The notes under the pieces: model-generated
What the model was told of the DNA's origin: nothing
Database searches by the model: none
What the model saw: the letters and a program-made list of their open reading frames with translations, nothing else
Position numbers and translations under genes: made by a program
Shown here: in pieces, positions 40,115-48,299 of the stretch
How the letters are laid out: every line of letters begins with the position of its first letter
Numbering within the stretch: the stretch's first letter is position 1
Origin: Albidovulum sp.
GTDB lineage: Bacteria; Pseudomonadota; Alphaproteobacteria; Rhodobacterales; Rhodobacteraceae
DNA: 64,000 bases
Direction: 5' to 3'
NCBI GenBank assembly: GCA_030837785.1
Contig: JAUQYA010000023.1
Location: 124,001 to 188,000, forward strand

Positions 40115-40894
40115 ATGGACTCACCGGCCGCAGATCTCGACTTCCACGCCGCCAGGGCGCTTCTCGACTGGCAGGCGGAACTGGGCGCGGACGAGGCCAT
40201 CGGCGACGCGCCCGTCAACCGCTACGAGGCCAGGGCCGAGGCGCCGAAGGCGGCGCTCGCGGCGCCGGCGACCGTGCCGGAGGACGCCGATCCGGTGGCG
40301 GTGGCCAAGGCGGCGGCCGCCGGGGCCGTGACGCTGGAGACGCTGGCCGAAATCCAGTCGGCCTTCGATCTTTGCGAGCTGAAGAAGGGCGCGCGCAACT
40401 TCGTCTTCGCCGACGGCAACGCGCAGGCCCGCGTCATGATCATCGGCGAGGCGCCGGGACGCGAGGAAGACCTGGAGGGGCGGCCCTTCGTCGGCCGGGC
40501 GGGGCAGCTTCTCGACCGGATGTTCGCGGCGATCGGGCTGGCGCGCACCGCCCACCACCGGGACGAGGCGCTTTACATCACCAATGTCATGCCCTGGCGG
40601 CCACCACAGAACCGCGAGCCGGCGCCGGCCGAGATCGCCATGATGCTGCCGTTCCTGACCCGCCATGTGGAGTTCGTGAACCCCGACCTGATCGTGCTGA
40701 TGGGCAACACGCCCTGCGCCGCCGCACTCGGCCAGCGCGGCATCCTCAGGCTGCGGGGAACGTGGACCAAGGCGTTCGGCCGCCCGGCGATGCCGATGGC
40801 GCATCCGGCCTATCTTCTGCGCAACCCGGCCGCCAAGCGCGAGGCCTGGGCGGACCTTCTGGAAATCAGGGCGCGGCTGAAGGAGTTGCCATGA
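40115..40894 (+). CDS. Family 4-like uracil-DNA glycosylase lacking Fe-S cysteines
   Basis: A 259-residue base-excision repair enzyme. Motif A is IIGEAPGREEDLEGRPFVGRAG (residues 109-130), and motif B is AHPAYLLRNP. Classical family 4 enzymes hold a 4Fe-4S cluster with four Cys. Here only Cys87 (FDLCELKKG) of the first pair is kept, and the positions normally reading KCRPP and the following Cys are MPWRPP and a Met. It therefore looks like a cluster-less class; a similar Fe-S-free UDG class with broad specificity has been described in Bradyrhizobium. Overlaps the lysE-type gene by four bases. Confidence 0.88.
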   Translation: MDSPAADLDFHAARALLDWQAELGADEAIGDAPVNRYEARAEAPKAALAAPATVPEDADPVAVAKAAAAGAVTLETLAEIQSAFDLCELKKGARNFVFADGNAQARVMIIGEAPGREEDLEGRPFVGRAGQLLDRMFAAIGLARTAHHRDEALYITNVMPWRPPQNREPAPAEIAMMLPFLTRHVEFVNPDLIVLMGNTPCAAALGQRGILRLRGTWTKAFGRPAMPMAHPAYLLRNPAAKREAWADLLEIRARLKELP

Positions 40895-41511
40895 TCGTCG
40901 ATCCCCTCACCCTTGCCGCCTTCGTCCCGGCGGCACTGGCGCTCAACCTCACGCCGGGGGCGGACATGATGTTCTGCCTTGCGCAGGGAATGCGCGGCGG
41001 CCCGCGCCCCGCGGTCGCGGCGAGCGCGGGGATTTCGGCGGGCGCGATGGTCAACGTGGCGCTTGCGGGGGCGGGGCTCGGCGCGATCGTCGCCTCGCTG
41101 CCCTGGCTTTTCGACGCGATCCGCTGGGCGGGCGTCGCCTATCTTCTGTGGCTGGCGGCGCGCACGCTGCGCACCCCGCTCGGCGCATCACAGACGCCGG
41201 CCGTCCATCCGGCGCGGGCCTTCCGTGACGGGTTCCTCGTCAACATCTCCAACCCCAAGGTGATCCTCTTCATCCTCGCCTTCCTGCCGCAGTTCGTGGA
41301 CCCGGCGCGCGGCTCGGTGCTGGCGCAGTTCCTGATCCTCGGTTCGGTCATCGGCCTTGGCGGCTTCGTGGTGAATGCTGCCGTGGGCCTTGGCGCGGGC
41401 GGCATCGGCCGGGTGCTCGCGCGGGACCGGCGGGTGGAACGGGGGCTGCGCTGGGCGTCGGCCTCGGTCTTCGGGCTTCTGGCGGCCCGCCTCGCCTGGG
41501 AAAGGGCATGA
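40891..41511 (+). CDS. LysE family translocator
   Basis: A 206-residue, six-helix exporter of the LysE/RhtB type, which expels amino acids or derivatives across the inner membrane. The N-terminal LALNLTPGADMMFCLAQGMRGG (about residues 16-37) is the family signature, followed by GFLVNISNPKVILFILAFLPQFVDP (about 109-133). Coupled (ATGA) to the UDG gene although functions differ. Substrate unknown. Confidence 0.92.
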   Translation: MIVDPLTLAAFVPAALALNLTPGADMMFCLAQGMRGGPRPAVAASAGISAGAMVNVALAGAGLGAIVASLPWLFDAIRWAGVAYLLWLAARTLRTPLGASQTPAVHPARAFRDGFLVNISNPKVILFILAFLPQFVDPARGSVLAQFLILGSVIGLGGFVVNAAVGLGAGGIGRVLARDRRVERGLRWASASVFGLLAARLAWERA

Positions 41512-41553
41512 TCCCCGCCGCTGACGCAGGCCCCCCGCGGCGCCGGCCCACAC

Positions 41554-42357
41554 CTAGCCGGTGCAGCCCTCCACCTCGACGACGCGGCCCGCGGCGCCGA
41601 AGACCGTGATCCTGACCGCGGAGCGGTCAAGCGCGAAGGGCTTCGCGTCGGAGGGCACGAGATCGGCCGTGGCGCTCAGTTCGCCGCCCTCGCGGCGGGT
41701 CTCGGCCGGCGAGACCCAGACCGTGCGGTCGGAAAGCTCGACGACCGCCACCTCATCGGGGCCGAGCGGGGGCATGGCGAGCCGAGAGGTCAGCCGCAGT
41801 CCGTCGCGGATCGGTTCCGCCTCGCAGCGCGCCGCCCTGAGGCCGGCCCGCGCCGCCGGTTCCGGCATCCGGGCCAGCGCCGCGCCGATCACCGGATCGG
41901 GCGCCGCCCCGGGCGAGAGTTCGCCCGCGACCGAGACGGTGACCGGGACGCAGATCTCGTTGCAGACGCCAAGGTCGATGCGCGCCTTCACCGCGATCGG
42001 CCGGCCGGCATCGGCGGCGCTGAACTCCACCGGCAGCACCAGCGCCTCGTGATAGCCGAAGGTGCGCATCCCGTTCAGGTCGAAGACCTCGGGCTTCGGC
42101 CAGTGGAAGGCGACCGCGCGGATGTTTTCCGATTCGCTCCAGTCGAATTGCGGCGGGATGCCCGCCTCGCCCGGCGCGCGCCAGTAGGTCTTCCATCCCG
42201 GCGCGAGCCTCAACTCAAGCGCCGCCATCTGGGTGCCGGCCTCGGTGCGCCAGCCCTCGCGGAGCGTGGCCGACAGGATGTTCGCCGGCATCTCCTGGCC
42301 CATAGCCGGAGAGACGAGTGCCGCGACGGCGACTGAAAGGGCGAACCTGCGCTTCAT
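41554..42357 (-). CDS. DsbD N-terminal-domain-like exported protein
   Basis: A 267-residue periplasmic protein with signal peptide (RRFALSVAVAALVSPAMG, about residues 3-20). The body matches the DsbD alpha-type (thiol:disulfide interchange N-terminal) domain: APGWKTYWRAPGEAGIPPQFDW and the redox pair in DLGVCNEICVPVTV (Cys-X3-Cys). It has none of the DsbD transmembrane domain, so it would need a membrane partner such as CcdA elsewhere. A role in reducing cytochrome c or other periplasmic thiols is inferred. Diverges from algH. Confidence 0.82.
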   Translation of the reverse strand: MKRRFALSVAVAALVSPAMGQEMPANILSATLREGWRTEAGTQMAALELRLAPGWKTYWRAPGEAGIPPQFDWSESENIRAVAFHWPKPEVFDLNGMRTFGYHEALVLPVEFSAADAGRPIAVKARIDLGVCNEICVPVTVSVAGELSPGAAPDPVIGAALARMPEPAARAGLRAARCEAEPIRDGLRLTSRLAMPPLGPDEVAVVELSDRTVWVSPAETRREGGELSATADLVPSDAKPFALDRSAVRITVFGAAGRVVEVEGCTG

Positions 42358-42494
42358 TCCGGCCAAGGTAGGCGAATGGCCGCCGAATGGAAGTCGCAAG
42401 CGGGCAACTCACGAAGAGTTTTCTCTGCAGGGGGCGCCCGCGACCCCTTGCAGCCGCGGGGAACTCGCCCGATCTTGGCCCCAGGAGGCCAGTG

Positions 42495-43049
42495 ATGAAT
42501 CTCAGCGGCAAGCTCCTCATCGCGATGCCCGGCATGGGCGACCCCCGCTTCGATCACAGCGTCGTCTTTCTCTGCGCGCACTCCGAAGACGGGGCGATGG
42601 GGCTCATCGTCAACAAGCCGGCCCGGGATCTGAGCTTCGAAAAGCTTGCCGACCAACTCGGCATCGCGCGCACCGGCCGGGCGCGCGAAATTCGCGTGCA
42701 TTTCGGCGGGCCGGTCGAACATTCGCGCGGTTTCGTGCTGCATTCTGGCGATTATGCCGGCAGCGGCAGCACGTTGAAGGTCGGCGAAAGGTTCGGCATG
42801 ACCGCGACGATCGACATCCTCGAGGCGATTGCTGCCGGCCGCGGGCCTGAGGCGTCGCTCCTGGCGCTCGGCTATGCGGGCTGGGGTCCGGGGCAGCTCG
42901 AGGACGAGATCCTGAAGAACGGCTGGCTCACCTGCGACGCGGCGCCCGATCTGGTCTTTTCCGTCCGCAACGACCAGAAATGGACCCGCGCACTCGGTAC
43001 GCTCGGGGTCGATCCGCTGACGCTGTCCTCTGCCGCCGGACGCGCCTGA
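42495..43049 (+). CDS. YqgE/AlgH family protein (UPF0301)
   Basis: A 184-residue soluble protein with the family opening LSGKLLIAMPGMGDPRFDHSVVFLCAHSEDGAMGLIVNKP (residues 3-42) and the GGPVEHSRGFVLHSGD motif. AlgH was linked to alginate gene control in Pseudomonas, but the biochemical role remains open. GGAGG stands seven bases before ATG 42495. It converges on tsaC with 40 bases between. Confidence 0.94.
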   Translation: MNLSGKLLIAMPGMGDPRFDHSVVFLCAHSEDGAMGLIVNKPARDLSFEKLADQLGIARTGRAREIRVHFGGPVEHSRGFVLHSGDYAGSGSTLKVGERFGMTATIDILEAIAAGRGPEASLLALGYAGWGPGQLEDEILKNGWLTCDAAPDLVFSVRNDQKWTRALGTLGVDPLTLSSAAGRA

Positions 43050-43089
43050 GGCGCGGGGGCGGGCGCAGGGTCCGGTCGTGCCGCGATGG

Positions 43090-44076
43090 TCACACCCCCG
43101 GCCGGGGGGCGGCCGCCCGGCGCAGACGGTCGTTGATCGCCCGGCCGAGGCCGGTGTCCGGAACCGGTGCCACGGCGATCGGGCCCCGGGCGCGGGCATC
43201 CGCCTCGCGCAGGAAGTGGAAGAGATTGGCCGCCGCCTCGACAAGATCGCCCGCGGGCGAAAGGTTGAGGTCGGCGCCCGGCGCGGCGGGCCCGAAGCCG
43301 ATCCAGAATTCGCCGGGTTCGGGTCGGGTGACGCCAAGCCGGACCGGTGCCGCCGGCGCGTAGTGCGAGGCAAGCTGCCCCGGCGCGCTGGGTCGCCCGG
43401 TGTGATCGGCGGTGCCACGGCCGGTGCGAAGCGTCGTGCCGAGGCAGGCTTCCAGCGCCTCGGCCGGAATGCCGCCCGGGCGCAGGAGTGCTGCGCCATC
43501 GCCGAGGTCGAGGATGGTCGATTCCACGCCCACGGCAGAAGGCCCGCCGTCGATCACCGCGGCGATGCGGCCTGAAAGCCCCGCCAGCACATGATCGGCC
43601 CGGGTCGGGCTGATCCGCCCCGAGGGGTTGGCCGAGGGCGCGGCGACCGGACCGCCGAAGGCGGCGAGAAGCGCGCGGGCCACCGGATGCGCGGGCATCC
43701 TGACGGCCACCGTCGGAAGGCCTGCGGTCACGAGGCCCGATATCCCGGCCTCGGCCCGCAGCGGCAGGACGAGCGTCAGTGGCCCCGGCCAGAAGGCGGC
43801 GGCGACCTGTTCCGCCCGCACGTCGAACCGCGCGACCCTTCGCGCCATCGCGATGTCGGCGACATGAACGATGAGCGGGTTGAACCTTGGCCGCGCCTTC
43901 GCCTCGAAGATGCGCGCAACCGCAAGGTCGGACCGCGCATCGGCGCCGAGCCCGTAGACCGTCTCGGTCGGAAAGGCGACAAGCGCGCCCTCGCGAAGAA
44001 GCCGCGCGGCACGGGCAAGGCCGGCCGCGTCCGGCGCCAGGATCGACGTCGCTCTGCCCTGCGCGCCCGTTGTCAT
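43090..44076 (-). CDS. tsaC: L-threonylcarbamoyladenylate synthase (Sua5 type)
   Basis: Makes threonylcarbamoyl-AMP from threonine, bicarbonate and ATP for the t6A37 tRNA modification. The YrdC-like domain (residues about 12-200) has GALVAFPTETVYGLGADARSD, FEAKARPRFNPLIVHV and GPVAAPSANPSGRISPT. A C-terminal Sua5 domain follows (PSAPGQLASHYAPAAPVRL), making it the long two-domain form (328 residues). It diverges from the acyl-CoA dehydrogenase gene. Confidence 0.94.
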   Translation of the reverse strand: MTTGAQGRATSILAPDAAGLARAARLLREGALVAFPTETVYGLGADARSDLAVARIFEAKARPRFNPLIVHVADIAMARRVARFDVRAEQVAAAFWPGPLTLVLPLRAEAGISGLVTAGLPTVAVRMPAHPVARALLAAFGGPVAAPSANPSGRISPTRADHVLAGLSGRIAAVIDGGPSAVGVESTILDLGDGAALLRPGGIPAEALEACLGTTLRTGRGTADHTGRPSAPGQLASHYAPAAPVRLGVTRPEPGEFWIGFGPAAPGADLNLSPAGDLVEAAANLFHFLREADARARGPIAVAPVPDTGLGRAINDRLRRAAAPRPGV

Positions 44077-44200
44077 GTCGCGGCCTCCCGTGACGCAGCG
44101 TCCCGATTGCGGGGGGTATGGCCTTGCGGCGATCATCCCGTCCGGATTACGTGACATACGCGCCGGGGCCGGGCTTGCCAAGGCGAGGAGGAGACACTTC

Positions 44201-45892
44201 ATGGCCTACCGCGCCGCCCTTGGCGACATTCGCTTCATTCTCGATCACGTCGTGCCGCTTGCCCCGATCGCCGCGACCGAGCGGTTCGCCGAGGCGACAC
44301 CCGACCTTGCCGAGGCGATCCTGACCGAGGCCGCGAAACTGTGCGACACGGTGATGGCGCCGCTGCGCCGGGCGGGCGACCAGACGCCGGCGCGGCTGGA
44401 AAACGGCGTGGTCCGTTCCACCCCCGGCTTCGCCGAGGCGTTCCGCCAGATCGCCGGCGGCGGCTGGATCGGCGTCAGCGCCCCCTCGGCGCACGGCGGC
44501 ATGGGGTTGCCGCAGGTGCTGAACATGGCGGTCCACGACATGATGTCGGGCGCCTGCCTCGCGCTCGAACTCAATCCGCTCTTGACCCAGGGCCAGATCG
44601 AGGCGCTGGAGCACCACGCGAGCGACGAGATCAAGGCGCTTTACCTGCCCAAGCTCATCTCGGGCGAATGGTCGGGCACGATGAACCTGACCGAGCCGCA
44701 GGCGGGGTCCGACGTCGGTGCGCTGCGCGCCCGGGCGGAACCCAGCGGCGACGGCACCTATGCCGTCTCGGGCCAGAAGATCTTCATCTCCTGGGGCGAC
44801 TGCGACATGACCGAGAACGTCTGCCATCTCGTCCTCGCGCGGCTGCCGGGCGCGGCGGCGGGCACCCGGGGGATCAGCCTCTTTCTCGTGCCGAAATTCA
44901 TCCCCGACGGGAACGGCAAGCCCGGCGTCCGCAACGGCGTGAATGTCGTCAGCCTCGAACACAAGCTCGGCCTGCACGGCTCGCCCACCTGCGTGATGGA
45001 CTATGACCGCGCGACCGGCTGGCTGGTGGGCGAGGAACACAAGGGCATGGCCGCGATGTTCACCATGATGAACAACGCCCGCCTTGCCGTCGGCGTGCAG
45101 GGCGTGGGCGTGGCGGAAGCCGCCTGTCAGGCGGCGGTGGGCTACGCGTCCGACCGCAGGCAGATGGGCGCGATCATCGAGCATCCGGACGTGCGGCGGA
45201 TGCTGGCGACGATGCGCGCCGAGGTCTTCGCCGCCCGCGCCATCGCGCTTGCCTGCGCGGCGGCGACCGACATGGCGACCGCGACCGGCGAGGCCGACTG
45301 GCAGGCGCGGGCGGCCTTGCTCACGCCCATCGCCAAGGCCTATGGCACCGATGTCGGCTGCGATGTCGCCTCGATGGCGATGCAGGTGCATGGCGGCATG
45401 GGCTACATCGAGGAAACCGGGGTCGCGCAGTTCTGGCGCGACGTGCGGGTGACGTCGATCTACGAGGGGACGAACGGCATCCAGGCGATGGACCTCGTCG
45501 GGCGCAAGATGATGGACGGCGGCGAGGCCGCCTTCCGGCTTCTCGAGGAGATCGAGGCGGGGGCCGAGACCGCGCGCGCGACCCTGCCCGATCTGGCGGG
45601 TGCGGTCTGGTCGGCCGCCGAGACGCTGCGCGAGGGGACAGAGGCGATGGTGGCCCGGGCGATGCCCGACCGTTTCGCTGGCGCCGCGCCCTATCTCGGG
45701 GCCTTCGCCCGCGTCCTTGGCGCGCATTGCCACCTTCGCGCCGCGCTGGCCGAAGGGGGGCAGGGCCCGCGCACGGCGCTGGCGCGGGTCCACATCGAGC
45801 GGATATTGCCACACTACGCCGCCTGCCTGGCCGAGGCCAGGGAGGGCGCCGGAGGCCTTTTCGCGCTTTCGCCCGAGGTGCTCGCGTCGTGA
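44201..45892 (+). CDS. Acyl-CoA dehydrogenase (DmdC-like subgroup)
   Basis: FAD enzyme oxidising acyl-CoA to enoyl-CoA, passing electrons to ETF and then to the ETF-QO encoded at 51115-52770. The 563-residue length, the AYRAALGDIRFILDHVV N-terminus, the MNLTEPQAGSDVGAL flavin motif and the catalytic Glu in SIYEGTNGIQAMDLVGRKM resemble the long acyl-CoA dehydrogenases that include 3-methylmercaptopropionyl-CoA dehydrogenase DmdC. Substrate is not fixed by sequence. GAGGAGGAG precedes ATG 44201. GTGA overlap with the MBL-fold gene. Confidence 0.92.
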   Translation: MAYRAALGDIRFILDHVVPLAPIAATERFAEATPDLAEAILTEAAKLCDTVMAPLRRAGDQTPARLENGVVRSTPGFAEAFRQIAGGGWIGVSAPSAHGGMGLPQVLNMAVHDMMSGACLALELNPLLTQGQIEALEHHASDEIKALYLPKLISGEWSGTMNLTEPQAGSDVGALRARAEPSGDGTYAVSGQKIFISWGDCDMTENVCHLVLARLPGAAAGTRGISLFLVPKFIPDGNGKPGVRNGVNVVSLEHKLGLHGSPTCVMDYDRATGWLVGEEHKGMAAMFTMMNNARLAVGVQGVGVAEAACQAAVGYASDRRQMGAIIEHPDVRRMLATMRAEVFAARAIALACAAATDMATATGEADWQARAALLTPIAKAYGTDVGCDVASMAMQVHGGMGYIEETGVAQFWRDVRVTSIYEGTNGIQAMDLVGRKMMDGGEAAFRLLEEIEAGAETARATLPDLAGAVWSAAETLREGTEAMVARAMPDRFAGAAPYLGAFARVLGAHCHLRAALAEGGQGPRTALARVHIERILPHYAACLAEAREGAGGLFALSPEVLAS

Positions 45893-46935
45893 CTGTCGCG
45901 GCCGCGGATGCGGGGATACGCTATCCCTTCGCGCTGGCGCCGGGGCCGGGCGAGGCCACCGAGGTGGCCGAGGGCATCCTGTGGCTGCGCCTGCCGCTGC
46001 CGATGGCGCTTGACCATGTGAACGTCTTCGCTCTCGACGACGGCGACGGCTGGACCATCCTCGATACCGGCTTCGACACCGCGAAGACGCGCGCGATCTG
46101 GGAAAGCGTGCTGGCCGGGCCGCTGTCCGGCCGGGCGCTGCGGCGGGTGATCGTCACCCACTACCATCCCGACCACGTGGGCCTTGCCGGGTGGTTCCAG
46201 TCGCGGGGGGCGGAACTGGTGACGACGCGCACCTCGTGGCTTTTCGCGCGGATGCTCACGCTTGACGAACACAAGCTGCCGGCGGCCGAGACGCTGGAGT
46301 TCTGGCGTCGCGCCGGGATGGAGGCGGGCCTTCTGTCGCGCCGTGCCAGGGAACGGCCCTTCAACTTCTGCGACATGGTGGCGCCCCTGCCGCTCGGCTA
46401 TACCCGCGTCGCCGAGGGGGATCGCCTCCGGGCGGGCGGGCGCGATTGGACCGTGCGGGTGGGCCACGGCCACGCGCCCGAACATGCGACGTTCTGGGAA
46501 GAGGGCGGCCCCCTCGTCCTTGGCGGCGATCAGCTTCTGCCCTCGATCTCGGCCAATCTCGGGGTCTATGCCTCCGAGCCGATGGCCGACCCGGTGGGCG
46601 AGTGGCTGGAAAGCTGCGCCGCCTTTCGAACCTTCGCGTCCGAGGATCACCTTGTCCTGCCCGGCCACAAGCTGCCGTTCACCGGCCTGCCCCTGCGGCT
46701 GGGCCAGATGATCGACAACCATCTGGGCGCGCTTGACCGGCTGACGGACCATCTGGCCGAACCCCGCACTGCCGCAGACTGCTTCGCGCCCTTGTTCAAG
46801 CGCGCCATCGGCGAGGCCGAATACGGGCTCGCGCTGGTCGAGGCGGTTGCGCATCTCAACCATCTCCTGCACCGTGGGCTCGTGGAGCGCACGCTCGATG
46901 CGAACGGAGCCTGGCTGTGGCGAAAAGCGACCTGA
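45889..46935 (+). CDS. MBL-fold metallo-hydrolase
   Basis: A 348-residue metallo-beta-lactamase-fold hydrolase starting at GTG 45889 inside the dehydrogenase stop. The metal-binding motif is VTHYHPDHVGLAG (His-X-His-X-Asp-His, about residues 87-99), then GHGHAPEHATFW, GGDQLLPSIS and LPGHKLPF supply the further His and Asp ligands. Together with a C-terminal helical domain this resembles thioesterase-like members found beside acyl-CoA enzymes, so hydrolysis of a CoA thioester is plausible. Its end overlaps the DUF6173 gene by 19 bases. Confidence 0.9.
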   Translation: MTVAAADAGIRYPFALAPGPGEATEVAEGILWLRLPLPMALDHVNVFALDDGDGWTILDTGFDTAKTRAIWESVLAGPLSGRALRRVIVTHYHPDHVGLAGWFQSRGAELVTTRTSWLFARMLTLDEHKLPAAETLEFWRRAGMEAGLLSRRARERPFNFCDMVAPLPLGYTRVAEGDRLRAGGRDWTVRVGHGHAPEHATFWEEGGPLVLGGDQLLPSISANLGVYASEPMADPVGEWLESCAAFRTFASEDHLVLPGHKLPFTGLPLRLGQMIDNHLGALDRLTDHLAEPRTAADCFAPLFKRAIGEAEYGLALVEAVAHLNHLLHRGLVERTLDANGAWLWRKAT

Positions 46936-47393
46936 CCGACGAAATCCGCACCACCGCGGAAGCGCACGAGGCCTCGGCCCTGCCGCGGGCGCGGGTCGTC
47001 CATACCCTGCCCGACGCCCCGAAGACGGCCGAGATGTGCCCCCTGCCCGACGCGGTGGCGGCGGAGCCGGTGGAGGCCAAGAGCCCCGCGCAATGGGCCT
47101 ACGAGCGGCTGATCCTCTACATCCAGAACTTCGAGACCCAGCTCGACGACAAGCACGAGGTGGCGATGGGGTTCACCGGCGGCGACGTCGGTGTGTTGCA
47201 GATCGAGGGGATCGGCTATTTCGACCCCGACATCGTGACGTTCTACGGCCGCGACGAGGAGGGCGCGCGGACCCAGCTCATCCAGCATGTCTCGCAACTG
47301 AACGTCATGCTGCGCGCCCTGCCCAAGGGGCCCGAGGTCGAGGAGCCGCGCCGCATCGGCTTCCGCCTGGCCGCAGACCTCGGCGGCAAGTGA
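46917..47393 (+). CDS. DUF6173 family protein
   Basis: A 158-residue soluble protein starting at GTG 46917, inside the MBL-fold gene. The first 55 residues are low-complexity and charged. The conserved domain begins at SPAQWAYERLILYIQNFETQLDDKHEVAMGFTGGD (about residue 56 on) and ends with RRIGFRL. DUF6173 has no known function. Being the third overlapping gene after an acyl-CoA dehydrogenase and a hydrolase, it may be an accessory of that unit, which is an inference only. Confidence 0.8.
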   Translation: MAKSDLTDEIRTTAEAHEASALPRARVVHTLPDAPKTAEMCPLPDAVAAEPVEAKSPAQWAYERLILYIQNFETQLDDKHEVAMGFTGGDVGVLQIEGIGYFDPDIVTFYGRDEEGARTQLIQHVSQLNVMLRALPKGPEVEEPRRIGFRLAADLGGK

Positions 47394-47508
47394 GCGGCAG
47401 GCGGCATGTCGGATTCGCGCAACGCCCGGGCTGCCCGGCGCCCACAAGGTCGTGACAGGCGTGGATGAATCGGTTATTCGGGCGGTAACGCGGGAACAGG
47501 AGAGAACG

Positions 47509-47643
47509 ATGGCCGAGTTCAAGCCGGGCAGCATGGATATCCGGGGGCAGGAAAAGACCTTCGCCGGCTTCGTGCGTTTCACGATCTGGTCGGTGGCCTT
47601 GACCTTTGCCGTCCTGATCTTCCTCGCGCTCGCCAACGCCTGA
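47509..47643 (+). CDS. aa3-type cytochrome c oxidase subunit IV
   Basis: A 44-residue single-helix protein matching the bacterial aa3 oxidase subunit IV family: a polar N-terminus with GQEKTFAGFVRFTIWS and one membrane helix (ALTFAVLIFLALANA). It packs on subunits I-III of the terminal oxidase, whose genes are elsewhere. AGGAGAGAAC precedes ATG 47509. The family's restriction to alphaproteobacteria supports the taxonomic placement. Confidence 0.9.
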   Translation: MAEFKPGSMDIRGQEKTFAGFVRFTIWSVALTFAVLIFLALANA

Positions 47644-47660
47644 TCGGGGCGGTCTCAGCG

Positions 47661-48296
47661 ATGTTGCGCCGGTTCATGGTCTGCCTTGCCCTGCCGCTGG
47701 TGCTGCTTCTGGCCGCCTGCGGCGCGGAGCCGGTCTGGGCGCCCGACGAGGCGGTCGCCCGCGCGCGCTACGTCTCGGGCGAACAGCCCTCGATCACGCT
47801 CTTCACCGTCGTGCGCAAGAGGGGCAACGAGGGCGCGCATTCGGGGCTGATGATCGACGGCAGCCAGCGGGTGATATTCGACCCGGCAGGCACCTGGCAC
47901 CACCCGACGGTGCCGGAACGCAATGACCTGCACTTCGGCATCACCGAGCAGATGCGGAAGTTCTACATCGACTATCACGCGCGCGAGACCTTCGACGTGA
48001 TCGAGCAGAAAATCTATGTATCGCCCGCCGTGGCCGAGGCGGCGATCCGCCGGGCGGAAGCCTACGGCGCGGTCAACAAGGCCTTCTGCGGCAGCTCTGT
48101 CAGCGACATCCTGCAGGGCCTGCCGGGCTTCGAATCGATCCCCAAGACGTTCTTCCCGAACAAGATCATGGATGCCTTCGGCGGGTTGCCCGGCGTCGTG
48201 ACCAAGCTGCATGTGGACGGCGACCCGGATGACCATTCCGGCGTGCTGATGATCCAGCAGAGCGCCTCGATCGAACCGGCGCCGCCGTCGCGCTGA
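47661..48296 (+). CDS. Lipoprotein with possible permuted NlpC/P60-like fold
   Basis: A 211-residue lipoprotein: signal peptide VCLALPLVLLLAACG with the lipobox Leu-Ala-Ala-Cys (Cys20). The mature part has a His in GAHSGLMIDGSQRVIFDP and a later Cys in NKAFCGSSVSDILQG. The order His then Cys is that of circularly permuted papain-like (YiiX/DUF830-type) hydrolases, so an amidase or lipid-related activity is conceivable. No family name is certain. It follows the CoxIV gene by 17 bases and is probably co-transcribed. Confidence 0.78.
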   Translation: MLRRFMVCLALPLVLLLAACGAEPVWAPDEAVARARYVSGEQPSITLFTVVRKRGNEGAHSGLMIDGSQRVIFDPAGTWHHPTVPERNDLHFGITEQMRKFYIDYHARETFDVIEQKIYVSPAVAEAAIRRAEAYGAVNKAFCGSSVSDILQGLPGFESIPKTFFPNKIMDAFGGLPGVVTKLHVDGDPDDHSGVLMIQQSASIEPAPPSR

Positions 48297-48299
48297 ACC

